NCBI RefSeq assembly: GCF_025244725.1
Contig: NZ_CP104203.1
Location: 1,860,001-1,924,000 of the forward strand
DNA length: 64,000 nucleotides
From: Chryseobacterium oranimense
GTDB taxonomy: Bacteria; Bacteroidota; Bacteroidia; Flavobacteriales; Weeksellaceae
Direction of reading: 5' to 3'
Of the stretch, positions 38,761 to 46,560 are shown one piece after another. The position numbers and the translations under genes are program-made. The notes under the pieces were generated by a model that made no database searches, was not told where the DNA came from, and saw only the letters and a program-made list of their open reading frames with translations. How positions within the stretch are numbered: the first letter of the stretch is position 1; each line of letters opens with the position of its first letter.

Positions 38761-38805
38761 CAGCTTCTGCCGCTTTTTTCATAACTTAATTGCAGAAGCT
38801 GTTTT
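38761..38805 (+). terminator. hairpin after the protein-glutaminase gene
   Basis: CAGCTTCTGC (38761-38770) pairs with GCAGAAGCTG (38792-38801), followed by TTTT. It separates the enzyme gene from the small lipoprotein gene that starts 14 bp later, so read-through would be partial. Confidence 0.7.
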
Positions 38806-38818
38806 ACCAAATATTTTT

Positions 38819-39124
38819 ATGAAAATCTGGACTTATATAATACTATTTATGATCACATCCTGTTCCGGAAGTTCAGGTTCACAAAACCTGACCTGGTATA
38901 ATAAATCAGTTATCACCAATGTGTCTGAAGACCCTGAAAAACCGCAAGAATTTATCCGGGTGTCCATCGGAATAAGTCCGCAGATTTTTTACCTGTCTAA
39001 AAAAGGAACGGATTATAAATCGCTCCTTGAAAAAGCAGGACAAAGCCATAAAAAAGGTAAAGCATATAATATAGGTATTGAAAACAACACCAATATTATA
39101 AAGCAGATCAAAGAAATTCCCTGA
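38819..39124 (+). CDS. small lipoprotein downstream of protein-glutaminase
   Basis: This 101-residue protein has a lipoprotein signal (MKIWTYIILFMITSCSG, lipobox cysteine 15). The mature part is a short charged domain with several beta-like stretches (EFIRVSIGISPQIFYLSKKG). No family was recognised. It starts just after the hairpin behind the protein-glutaminase gene and ends before a convergent terminator, so it depends on read-through or its own weak promoter. A role in guarding or chaperoning the deamidase is only a guess from position. Confidence 0.6.
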   Translation: MKIWTYIILFMITSCSGSSGSQNLTWYNKSVITNVSEDPEKPQEFIRVSIGISPQIFYLSKKGTDYKSLLEKAGQSHKKGKAYNIGIENNTNIIKQIKEIP

Positions 39125-39190
39125 TCTGACTTTTTATTTGTATTTGCACTCAGAAACAGACTGAATAAGGAGTTTAAATAATTTCCTTAC

Positions 39191-39216
39191 AATCCCCATC
39201 CCATATGATGGGGATT
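39191..39216. terminator. terminator between convergent genes
   Basis: AATCCCCATC pairs with GATGGGGATT around CCATAT, with a TTTT tail on the plus strand. It lies directly before the stop codon of the minus-strand SDR gene. Confidence 0.7.
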
Positions 39217-39219
39217 TTA

Positions 39220-39972
39220 TTATCTTATAACTGAAATTCCTGCGTCTACCCTGATTTCTGCCCCATGAATATACGAAGCCTCTTCGGAAGCCAGGAACAG
39301 AACGGTACTGGCAATTTCGGACGGCTCACCTTGCCTTTTAAGAGGAATGGTAGGAATAATACCGTTAACTGCGCTTTCAATCTGCTCAGAATTCAGGCCT
39401 GTATTGTTAAATATATTGGTTTTAATATGCCCGGGACTGATTCCGTTGACGCGTATTCCTCTTTCTGTAAGCTCTACAGCGAAGGTTTTAATAAACGACT
39501 GTACGGCTGATTTTGCAGCAGAATAAATTGAAAAATCAGGCATTGCAATCTCGGTTGCTACAGAAGTATTAAAAATAACCGAGCTTCCTTTCTTCATTAA
39601 AGGCAATACCTGCTGAACAGTAAAAAACGGGCCTTTTACAAGAGTATTGAAGAGTTCGTCAAAATGATTTTCATCCACATTTCCAATCGGGGAAAACTTT
39701 CCGAACCCGGCATTGGCAAATACCATATCAAGATGTTCCGTATGCTGTCTTACCTGTTGCTGCAGGTTCATTAAATCCTTCATGCTTCCTGCATCAGATA
39801 CAATTCCGGAAGCATTTTCACCTAATTTTTCCAACGCATGATGCACCGTTTTTTCACTTCTGCCGGTAATGATTACTCTACCCCCTTCCTGGATAAACTG
39901 CTGTGCTGTTGCGAATCCCATTCCATTGGTTCCTCCTGTGATCAGGGCTGTTTTGTCCTTAAATCTTTGCAT
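39220..39972 (-). CDS. SDR family oxidoreductase
   Basis: This is a roughly 250-residue classical SDR. The cofactor motif is TGGTNGMG and the NAG strand reads FANAGFGKF. The catalytic Ser is in FNTSVATEI, with YSAAK supplying Tyr and Lys, and SPGHIKTNIF follows. These features are complete for an NAD(P)-dependent dehydrogenase. The arginine in ITGRSEKT after the second strand suggests NADPH. The start at 39972 (MQRFKDKTAL) is preferred over 39999. The substrate is unknown. It is divergent from the nitroreductase operon. Confidence 0.85.
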   Translation of the reverse strand: MQRFKDKTALITGGTNGMGFATAQQFIQEGGRVIITGRSEKTVHHALEKLGENASGIVSDAGSMKDLMNLQQQVRQHTEHLDMVFANAGFGKFSPIGNVDENHFDELFNTLVKGPFFTVQQVLPLMKKGSSVIFNTSVATEIAMPDFSIYSAAKSAVQSFIKTFAVELTERGIRVNGISPGHIKTNIFNNTGLNSEQIESAVNGIIPTIPLKRQGEPSEIASTVLFLASEEASYIHGAEIRVDAGISVIR

Positions 39973-40100
39973 TATTTTTTGTTTAAAAATGTGCCGCAAA
40001 GTTTCAAATAAAGCGTTTCATTAAAAATCCGATTCTTGTGGAATTATCACTTTATTAGCTTTTTCTAAAATGAGCATCAATTAAATCTATTAAAATTAAA

Positions 40101-40130
40101 TTGCACACAATATAATTGGCTTTACATTTG
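40101..40130 (+). promoter_or_regulatory. promoter of the nitroreductase-ohrR-ohr operon
   Basis: TTG at 40101-40103, a 19-bp spacer and TACATTTG at 40123-40130 match the Bacteroidota consensus well. The start codon is 69 bp further on, leaving room for operator sites. No clear OhrR palindrome was resolved. Confidence 0.75.
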
Positions 40131-40199
40131 CATAGTTGTTTTTAATCACTGAATAAAGTTTCATGATTAAATTAAAAAATATAATTTAAAATTAGAAAA

Positions 40200-40832
40200 A
40201 TGTCATTAATAGAAAACTTACAATGGAGACATGCCGTAAAAGCATATGATCCTTCAAAAAAAGTAACAGAGGAAAATCTTAATACAATTTTAGAAGCAGC
40301 AAGGCTTGCTCCTACTTCTTCGGGTCTTCAGCCATTCCGTATTATTGTTGTGGAAAGCCAGGAACTAAAAGAAAAAATGATGGCCGGAGCTTTGAATCCT
40401 GAAGTGATGAGAGATTCTTCCCATGTTCTGGTATTTGCTGCCTGGGACAGTTATTCCAATGAAAAAATCGATAAAGTATACGATTATCATACCGATGTAA
40501 GAGACTTGCCAAGAGGACGTTTCAGCAGTTATACGGATAAAATCAAAGAAATATACGGAGCTCAGACTCCTGAAGAACATTTTGCCCATACGGCACGCCA
40601 GACCTATATTGCGCTAGGTTTAGCCATGGCCCAGGCTGCAGAATTAAAGATCGACAGCACTCCTGCAGAAGGGTTCAGCAATGAAGTTGTGGATGAAATT
40701 CTGGGATTAAAAGAGCTGGGATTAAAAAGCGTAAGCCTTCTGTATCTTGGGTACAGAGATGAAAAAAATGACTGGCTTTCAACGATGAAAAAAGTAAGGA
40801 TTCCTATGGAAGAATTCATCATCAAGAAGTAA
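40200..40832 (+). CDS. nitroreductase family NAD(P)H-dependent oxidoreductase
   Basis: This 210-residue flavoprotein is of the NfsB/YfkO nitroreductase family. It has the FMN-binding N-terminal RHAVKAYD and the APTSSGLQPFRIIVV segment. The YIALGLAMAQAAELKIDSTPAEGF stretch and the late LGYRDEKNDWL complete the family pattern. It reduces quinones or nitro compounds with NAD(P)H in the cytoplasm. It starts the unit nitroreductase-ohrR-ohr, which suggests it is induced together with the organic peroxide response. Confidence 0.9.
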   Translation: MSLIENLQWRHAVKAYDPSKKVTEENLNTILEAARLAPTSSGLQPFRIIVVESQELKEKMMAGALNPEVMRDSSHVLVFAAWDSYSNEKIDKVYDYHTDVRDLPRGRFSSYTDKIKEIYGAQTPEEHFAHTARQTYIALGLAMAQAAELKIDSTPAEGFSNEVVDEILGLKELGLKSVSLLYLGYRDEKNDWLSTMKKVRIPMEEFIIKK

Positions 40833-40862
40833 TATATTATTCAAACTTTCATATTCTGTCTT

Positions 40863-41297
40863 ATGGAAAATACAAAATCATTACAGCTGGAAAACCAGAT
40901 CTGCTTTCCGCTTTATGTAATAGCAAAAGAGATCACAGGTCTTTATCGTCCGTTTCTTGATGAAATCGGCATTACCTACCCGCAGTATCTTGTGATGATG
41001 GTATTATGGGAGAATGATGGACTTCCGGTGAACCATATCGGTGAAAAACTTTTTCTGGACAGCGGAACTTTAACACCACTCCTGAAGAGACTTGAATCTA
41101 AAGGAATTATTTCCAGAAAGAGGAAGAAAGAAGATGAAAGAGTGGTTGAAGTATTTCTAACCGAAGCCGGAAAACAGCTACAGCAGAAAGCCTGCGAAAT
41201 TCCCGGAAAAATCCAGACTAAAATCGGGATAGAAACAGAAGACCTGCTCCATCTCAAAGACACGGTCTTAAAAATATTAAACAAAATAGAAAAATAA
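40863..41297 (+). CDS. ohrR: MarR/OhrR family organic peroxide sensor
   Basis: This 144-residue MarR-type repressor has a winged helix (LFLDSGTLTPLLKRLESKG, then the wing RKKEDERVVEVFLTEAG). The OhrR-type reactive cysteine Cys14 is in NQICFPLY, the position oxidised by organic hydroperoxides. It starts 30 bp after the nitroreductase and ends directly before ohr, which begins at the next base. It probably represses the whole operon from the promoter at 40101. Confidence 0.9.
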   Translation: MENTKSLQLENQICFPLYVIAKEITGLYRPFLDEIGITYPQYLVMMVLWENDGLPVNHIGEKLFLDSGTLTPLLKRLESKGIISRKRKKEDERVVEVFLTEAGKQLQQKACEIPGKIQTKIGIETEDLLHLKDTVLKILNKIEK

Positions 41298-41720
41298 ATG
41301 AAAACATTATATACAACACAAGTAACTGCACAGGGAGGAAGAAACGGTCATGTAAAAAGTGAAAACGGAGTCCTGGATCTTGATGTAAGAATGCCTAAAG
41401 CTTTAGGCGGAGCCAATGACGAATTTGCCAATCCTGAAATGCTTTTTGCAGCCGGATACTCAGCATGTTTCGATAGTGCCCTTAACAGAGTGATCAGTTT
41501 ATCTAAAGTAAAAACCGGTGAAACAACTGTTACAGCAAAGGTTAGTATAGGCCAGCTTGAAAACGGAGGGTTTGGTTTGGCCGCAGAACTGGATGTGAAT
41601 ATTCCCGGAGTTTCTATTGAAGAGGCACAGGAATTAACAGAAAAAGCGCACCAGATTTGCCCATATTCCAATGCGACGAGAGGTAATATGGAGGTCAAAC
41701 TTTCGGTGACAAATAACTAA
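41298..41720 (+). CDS. ohr: organic hydroperoxide resistance protein
   Basis: This 140-residue OsmC/Ohr family thiol peroxidase has its two active-site cysteines at Cys57 (GYSACFDSAL) and Cys121 (ICPYSNATRG). Arg31 in LDVRMPK completes the typical catalytic set. It reduces organic hydroperoxides using a lipoylated or thiol donor. It is immediately downstream of its sensor ohrR, and a terminator follows. Confidence 0.94.
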   Translation: MKTLYTTQVTAQGGRNGHVKSENGVLDLDVRMPKALGGANDEFANPEMLFAAGYSACFDSALNRVISLSKVKTGETTVTAKVSIGQLENGGFGLAAELDVNIPGVSIEEAQELTEKAHQICPYSNATRGNMEVKLSVTNN

Positions 41721-41738
41721 AATCAGTTCCTTTTTTAT

Positions 41739-41772
41739 AAAAAAATCTGTTTCTTTGGAGGCAGATTTTTTT
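41739..41772 (+). terminator. terminator after ohr
   Basis: AAAAAAATCTG pairs with CAGATTTTTTT around a 12-base loop, closing the nitroreductase-ohrR-ohr unit. Confidence 0.75.
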
Positions 41773-41853
41773 ATTTACTAATGACAGCCAGTCCAATTAT
41801 TATATCTTACCGTCAAATTCTAAAAGCATTAACAGAAATAGTGTGCAAATAGT

Positions 41854-42579
41854 ATGAATAGTAATTTTCTAATTATTTTTCTATTAGCTCTGTGTATTTT
41901 ATTAATCAAATACTATACTCCAAAAATAAAGGGATTAATTGGCGAGAATAAAGTTTCAAAAGCTTTAAAAAGACTAAACAATGAAAAATACATTGTCCTG
42001 AATAATATTGAATTAAACATTAAAGGCTCCACTTCACAGATAGATCATATTATTGTTTCAGATTATGGAATCTTTGTTATCGAAACCAAGAATTACAAAG
42101 GCTGGATTTTAGGATATGAAAATGACAAATTCTGGACTCAGGCTATTTATAAATACAGACGTAAGTTTTACAATCCTGTTTTACAAAACCAGGGACATAT
42201 CTATGCATTAAAGCATGTACTGAAAAACTATAAGTATCTGAGGTACTACTCGATAGTTGCATTTACAAAAAGAGCAACCCTTAAAACCAAAACATATACT
42301 GATGTTGTATATGTAAACAGGCTGGTTAAAACAATAAAAAAATATGATTCGTTTTACCTTAACGAACAGACCAAAAATGAAATTGTTTCCATAATTCTGA
42401 CTGCAAAAACAAACGGCCGGAATAAAGATAAAAAACTCCAGGTTAATCCTAACATCAATAAAAACATTTCATGCCCGAATTGTGGCGGAAATCTTATTGA
42501 GAGAAGCGGTAAATATGGAACTTTTCTGGGCTGTAGTAATTATCCTGGTTGCAAATACACAAGGAATAAAAAGCAATAA
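41854..42579 (+). CDS. NERD-domain protein with C-terminal topoisomerase-type zinc ribbon
   Basis: This 241-residue protein has an N-terminal membrane helix (about 4-20). A NERD (nuclease-related) domain follows with the nuclease-fold pattern Glu31, Asp64 (SQIDHIIV) and the ETK motif Glu77-Lys79 (VIETKNYKG). The end is a four-cysteine ribbon (Cys207, 210, 227, 233) of the topoisomerase I zf-C4 type. The family is linked to DNA processing but its role is not established. The membrane anchor suggests action at the inner membrane. No restriction or toxin partner was seen next to it. Confidence 0.82.
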   Translation: MNSNFLIIFLLALCILLIKYYTPKIKGLIGENKVSKALKRLNNEKYIVLNNIELNIKGSTSQIDHIIVSDYGIFVIETKNYKGWILGYENDKFWTQAIYKYRRKFYNPVLQNQGHIYALKHVLKNYKYLRYYSIVAFTKRATLKTKTYTDVVYVNRLVKTIKKYDSFYLNEQTKNEIVSIILTAKTNGRNKDKKLQVNPNINKNISCPNCGGNLIERSGKYGTFLGCSNYPGCKYTRNKKQ

Positions 42580-42591
42580 CTTTTATTAGTA

Positions 42592-42643
42592 CACGGAAGT
42601 AAAAACTATTTCCATTCAAAAATTATTTATTTTTATTGTAATC
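42592..42643. repeat. first copy of a direct upstream repeat
   Basis: The stretch beginning ACACGGA shares an exact 21-bp core (42616-42636) with 43309-43329 and similar flanks. It lies directly before the DUF218 gene and the second copy lies before the VOC gene, so it may be a duplicated promoter region or a small repeat. No TAnnTTTG is inside. Confidence 0.65.
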
Positions 42644-42648
42644 ATCTT

Positions 42649-43209
42649 ATGAAAAATCGCAAACAAGCATTCAAAATATTTATTACCATTCTGTTTTTAT
42701 GGCTGTGTGGACACTTAATTTATATAACTATTGACGGCTTGACAGACAAAAATAAGCACGCAGATATCGCCGTAGTTTTAGGCAATACAGTCAATGAAGA
42801 TGGAACCCTTTCAAAGAGACTTGAAAAACGTATGGAATGTGGGCTTAATCTTTATCGTTCCGGACGAGTGAAAAAAATAGTAGTGAGTGGCGGACTTGGA
42901 AAAGAAGGATTTTACGAAGGGAACAAAATGAAAGAGTATTTAATTAAAAACAAAGTACCTGACAGCGTTATCATTGTCGACAATTTTGGCAACAACACAC
43001 TTGCAACCGTGAACAATACACTTAAATTAAAAGACAGTTTACATTTTCAAAGTTTAATTGTTGTTTCCCAATATTTTCATTTGACCAGAACTAAAATGTT
43101 ATTCAGAAAGCAAAATTTTAAAAACGTCAGCAGTGTAAGTCCTCAATATTTTGAATTGAGAGACATATATTCCTTATTGAGAGAATTTGTGGCTTATTAT
43201 ATAGGATGA
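42649..43209 (+). CDS. YdcF/SanA-like DUF218 membrane protein
   Basis: This 186-residue protein has one N-terminal membrane helix (about 8-27) followed by a DUF218 domain. The domain has ADIAVVLGNTV, the acid loop SKRLEKRMECGL, VVSGGLGKEG, and FGNNTLATVNNTLKL. The end contains SQYFHLTRTKML, the conserved basic motif. Relatives (SanA, YdcF) act in envelope-barrier functions. It resembles the vancomycin-sensitivity SanA type in topology. The substrate is unknown. Confidence 0.8.
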   Translation: MKNRKQAFKIFITILFLWLCGHLIYITIDGLTDKNKHADIAVVLGNTVNEDGTLSKRLEKRMECGLNLYRSGRVKKIVVSGGLGKEGFYEGNKMKEYLIKNKVPDSVIIVDNFGNNTLATVNNTLKLKDSLHFQSLIVVSQYFHLTRTKMLFRKQNFKNVSSVSPQYFELRDIYSLLREFVAYYIG

Positions 43210-43283
43210 AATATTGCAAACGACAGATTATCTCGTCCGTTGAATCAATCTTTTTAAAAGCATCCATTTTTTTACCTGAAATG

Positions 43284-43342
43284 ACACGGATATAAAACTA
43301 TTTTCCAATCAAAAATTATTTATTTTTATCTGAATTATAATC
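43284..43342. repeat. second copy of the direct upstream repeat
   Basis: This is the partner of 42592-42643, with an exact 21-bp core at 43309-43329 and ACACGGA at its start. It lies 87 bp before the VOC gene. Confidence 0.6.
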
Positions 43343-43428
43343 CGGATTAATTCAATACTCTAAATTGAATATTAGTGTTAATAATGAATTTAAAAATAAA
43401 ATTTCAATAACAATTAAAAAACAAAATT

Positions 43429-43854
43429 ATGGCAAATATTAATCCACACGTTAATTTCAATGGTAATGCAGAAGAAGCATTCACCTTTTACAGGTCAGTA
43501 TTTGGTGGAGAGTTCACAAAAATCGTTCGTTTTAAAGATCTGGCTAATGATGAATTTCCGGTATCAGAAAAGGAAGCAGATAAAATAATGCACATTGCTT
43601 TACCAATCGGCAACACGGTTTTGATGGCGAATGATGTGCCTGAAATACTGGGACGCACTAACGAAAATGAGAACAGAAGCAAAATTGTCATTAATGCAGA
43701 AAGCAAAGAGGAAGCGGACAAAATATTCAGCGGACTTTCGGCAGGCGGGCAGGTTGAAATGCCTATTTCCGACAGTCCATGGGGTTCTTATTTCGGTATG
43801 TTCAGAGATAAATACGGGATTGAGTGGATGATAGAATTTGACTCAAGATCATAA
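43429..43854 (+). CDS. VOC superfamily protein (PhnB/YdcF-like glyoxalase fold)
   Basis: This 141-residue protein has the VOC/PhnB layout: NPHVNFNGNAEEAFTFYRSVFGG at the start, MHIALPIGNTVLMANDV in the middle and WGSYFGMFRDKYGIEWMIEF at the end. Proteins of this kind bind small molecules or act as glyoxalase-type enzymes, but most are unassigned. The N-terminal pattern is that of the PhnB-like 3-demethylubiquinone family. It stands alone before a terminator. Confidence 0.8.
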   Translation: MANINPHVNFNGNAEEAFTFYRSVFGGEFTKIVRFKDLANDEFPVSEKEADKIMHIALPIGNTVLMANDVPEILGRTNENENRSKIVINAESKEEADKIFSGLSAGGQVEMPISDSPWGSYFGMFRDKYGIEWMIEFDSRS

Positions 43855-43894
43855 ATACCTCATTCTAGAATTTTTAATATAGCTTAACATAGCG

Positions 43895-43932
43895 AAAAGC
43901 AAGGATTTTTCATTCAAAATCCTTGCTTTTTG
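43895..43932. terminator. terminator between the VOC gene and a convergent SDR gene
   Basis: AAAAGCAAGGATTTT pairs with AAAATCCTTGCTTTT, with T runs on both strands. It lies between two convergent genes. Confidence 0.8.
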
Positions 43933-43957
43933 TTTACAAATTAAGATTGACAGTTTA

Positions 43958-44695
43958 TTACCAGGGTATTTCTCCTGTTTCAGGATTATTTTCTTCGCTA
44001 AAGAACTTTCCGGTCGGACCGTCTTTGTCGATCAAAGCATACTTTACAATTCGCTTTCCGGCATCTTCTAAAGTTCCTGTTCCTCTATGCCCGTTGAAAT
44101 CTGTTTTAGTAAATCCGGGACAGACTGCATTTACTTTAAAAGAAGTATTCTTCAGCTCATAAGCCAACACAACCGTATACATATTCATTGCTGATTTTGA
44201 GGAAAGATAAACGGCTCCTTTATAGTCATAATATTTATATGACGGATCACTGTGCAAAGTCATTGAACCCTGACTTGAACTTACATTGACAATACGAGGT
44301 TCAGAAGATTTTTTCAATAAATCAATAAACGTCTGGGTAACTCTTACCACCCCGAAAACATTTGCCTCGTATGTAGCTTTGAACTGGTCTATAGCTGCAT
44401 TGAGAGCTTCCTGCGGATAACCTCCATAAATACCAGCATTATTGATAAGTATGTCCAGCACCTCTGTTTTTTCACCAATTTCTGTACGGGCATTTTTTAC
44501 CGATTCATCGTTAGTAATATCAAGCTCAATGGCTTCTACGTTGTTGATTCCCTCCGCTTTTAATGTATTAACGGCTTCTAATCCGTTTTTTAAATTGCGG
44601 CTGCCGAGATAAACAAAAATTCCTTTTTGAGCTAATTGCCTTACAACTTCAAAGCCAATGCTTTTGTTAGCTCCTGTTACTAATGCTGTTTTCAT
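43958..44695 (-). CDS. SDR family oxidoreductase
   Basis: This 245-residue classical SDR of the carbonyl-reductase type has the cofactor motif TGANKSIG, the NNAG strand (LINNAGIYGGYP), Ser in VSSSQGS and the catalytic YLSSK (Tyr and Lys). CPGFTKTDF follows. A basic SRN after the second strand suggests NADPH. The substrate is unknown. It lies downstream of the minus-strand AraC gene at 44762 and may be its target. Confidence 0.85.
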   Translation of the reverse strand: MKTALVTGANKSIGFEVVRQLAQKGIFVYLGSRNLKNGLEAVNTLKAEGINNVEAIELDITNDESVKNARTEIGEKTEVLDILINNAGIYGGYPQEALNAAIDQFKATYEANVFGVVRVTQTFIDLLKKSSEPRIVNVSSSQGSMTLHSDPSYKYYDYKGAVYLSSKSAMNMYTVVLAYELKNTSFKVNAVCPGFTKTDFNGHRGTGTLEDAGKRIVKYALIDKDGPTGKFFSEENNPETGEIPW

Positions 44696-44761
44696 TTTTT
44701 TATTTTAAATCAATGAAGCAAAAGTAGACCGCTAAAAAACAGAGAAGATGGACAAAACGAT

Positions 44762-45643
44762 TTATTTTCCTGACAAATCCTGCCGGGTTTCCAGAACCTC
44801 GCTCACATTTTTTCCTGTACATTTTTTGAAAAGGCGTGAGAAATAGTCAGGGTCGTTAAAGCCCAGCTCATAAGCTAATTCTTTTACAGAAAGTTTCGAA
44901 TAATGAAGTTTCCGCTGTGCTTCTATAATTAAACGATTGGTTAAAAAATCTTTAGGCGAAACACCCGAATATTCTTTTACAATCCTGTATAAACTGTTGG
45001 TGCTTAAAGCCAGCTTTTCAGCAATTGCATTGATGGAAGGCTGTTCTGTAAGATGTGTTTCCACCGCTAATTTGAACTCAATAAATTTTGAAAGATTCGT
45101 ATTTAAAATATGGATTGGCTCTTTATTTTTGAAATAAGCACTGTTCAGTTCCACTAATAACGAATTCATATACGCCAATATTATTTCAGTATCCGTCTGC
45201 TGTTTATCTACGTAAAGTATTTGATTTAAAATTTCAAAACCCTTTTTTACCCTTTGCCTTGCTGAATCATCAAAAATTATGGTTTGGGAATTTAAAGGAT
45301 TAACTAAAAAAGGAAATTGCTGTGGCAATAAGACCAATGTATTTTCATCAAATAACAGCTTGAAATATTTAAGATTGTCTGTTTTAGGAGGCGGTGTAAA
45401 AACCTGATTAGGCATTGCAAAAAGCAGATCTCCGTCTATAAGGGTAATTTCCTGCAGATCCAGATGGTATGTAATGGAACCGCTTTCAATAAATATAATG
45501 AAATACGAAGTCAGTTTGCGCGGCTGAAGTAATTTTTGCAGAATATCTCCGGAGGGATAAGGGTTCTCATTAGAAATGACTTTTATAGAATCTGTCTTTT
45601 CTGCAGGTTTTTGAGAAGTGTTTTGTTGCTGCCCATCCATCAC
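44762..45643 (-). CDS. AraC family transcriptional regulator
   Basis: This 293-residue regulator has an N-terminal AraC-type cupin part (SGDILQKLLQP onward, with LDLQEITLIDGDLLFAMPNQVF). Two helix-turn-helix units follow at the end (INAIAEKLALSTNSLYRIVKE and SVKELAYELGFNDPDYFSRLFKK). It lies 66 bp upstream of the SDR gene in the same direction, repeating the AraC/SDR arrangement at 35946. Confidence 0.87.
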   Translation of the reverse strand: MMDGQQQNTSQKPAEKTDSIKVISNENPYPSGDILQKLLQPRKLTSYFIIFIESGSITYHLDLQEITLIDGDLLFAMPNQVFTPPPKTDNLKYFKLLFDENTLVLLPQQFPFLVNPLNSQTIIFDDSARQRVKKGFEILNQILYVDKQQTDTEIILAYMNSLLVELNSAYFKNKEPIHILNTNLSKFIEFKLAVETHLTEQPSINAIAEKLALSTNSLYRIVKEYSGVSPKDFLTNRLIIEAQRKLHYSKLSVKELAYELGFNDPDYFSRLFKKCTGKNVSEVLETRQDLSGK

Positions 45644-45663
45644 TTTAAATTTTATATTTCAAA

Positions 45664-46293
45664 TTACCTCGTCGTTGAATTACTCCTTTTAAAAGCATCT
45701 ACCCTTTTATAAGAATCATTCTTTTCTTTTTCCTTTTTATCAGAAATCAGGATTCCGAAGAGATGATCTATTTCATGCTGAAAGATTACGGCAGTAAAGC
45801 CTTCTACAATTTCGGAATACTTCTGCCCTTTCAAATCTACATATTCTAACTGGATTACCTTACTTCTGTAGAACTGATCCCTGAATTCAGGAATGGATAA
45901 ATCTCCTTCCGGACCAAGATTCTGTAGTTCTGATCTCCAGACAATCACAGGGTTAATGAAATATTCCAAAGGATTTCCTTCTTTATCAAAACGCTGAACC
46001 CAGATCACTTTCCTGTTGATTCCGACCTGTGGCGCTGCAATTCCTACTCCGCCATCCGTTGAAAGAAGAGATTCTTTCATTCTTTTCACTAAAGTTGCCG
46101 TATGAGGATCAACCGGATCTATTTCTGTAGAAAGGTTGAGTAAAGTTTTGTGCTGATGTACATCTGTGGTCTGGTAAATGGGCAATGCCGTGCTGATTTC
46201 TCCCTGATTGATCAGTGAAATTTCGTTTGATGTAAGTTTCTGGGCATTGATAAAGCCGATGAATAAGATGAACAGAAAAGATATTTTTTTCAT
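45664..46293 (-). CDS. exported peptide deformylase-like protein with altered metal ligand
   Basis: This 209-residue protein has a signal peptide (about 1-17, ending FINAQ) followed by the peptide deformylase fold. Motif 1 is GVGIAAPQVG (82-91) and motif 3 is HEIDH (173-177). Motif 2, normally EGCLS with the metal-binding cysteine, reads EGDLS with Asp131, so the cysteine ligand is replaced by aspartate. The catalytic glutamate in HEIDH is present. Housekeeping deformylases are cytoplasmic and keep the cysteine. The export signal and this change suggest a separate function or a changed metal. It ends 20 bp before the minus-strand AraC gene. Confidence 0.78.
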   Translation of the reverse strand: MKKISFLFILFIGFINAQKLTSNEISLINQGEISTALPIYQTTDVHQHKTLLNLSTEIDPVDPHTATLVKRMKESLLSTDGGVGIAAPQVGINRKVIWVQRFDKEGNPLEYFINPVIVWRSELQNLGPEGDLSIPEFRDQFYRSKVIQLEYVDLKGQKYSEIVEGFTAVIFQHEIDHLFGILISDKKEKEKNDSYKRVDAFKRSNSTTR

Positions 46294-46343
46294 GAGGACG
46301 ATTTGTAGTGCAAAGATAGATAATACGTCTCAAATAGGTCGTT

Positions 46344-46393
46344 GGGCTAAAGCCCTGTTGGATTATTTTTTGAGAAAACGGGCTAAAGCCCGT
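46344..46393. repeat. GGGCTAAAGCCC palindrome pair
   Basis: GGGCTAAAGCCC occurs twice (46344-46355 and 46380-46391). The second sits within the perfect 16-bp palindrome ACGGGCTAAAGCCCGT at 46378-46393. The pair lies in the gap upstream of the deformylase-like gene. Confidence 0.75.
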
Positions 46394-46438
46394 TCCTATT
46401 GAATTTTAATATATTACGTTTATTTTTTAATAAATATA

Positions 46439-46517
46439 AGGCTTCGGCTCCTCAGCCTGACAGTGGATAATATTACGGATCGTATTAGCGTTGTCAGGCT
46501 GAGCGGAGTCGAAGCCT
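46439..46517. repeat. inverted repeat of the CTTCGACTCCGCTCAGC family
   Basis: The arms 46439-46462 and 46492-46517 are reverse complements with small mismatches. The right arm shares GAGCGGAGTCGAAGC with the element at 8741-8764. A T run follows. It is a member of the same intergenic palindrome family. Confidence 0.75.
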
Positions 46518-46560
46518 TTTTTATAATTACAAAATTCTTTGGTCAAAAGACTTTCAGAAT

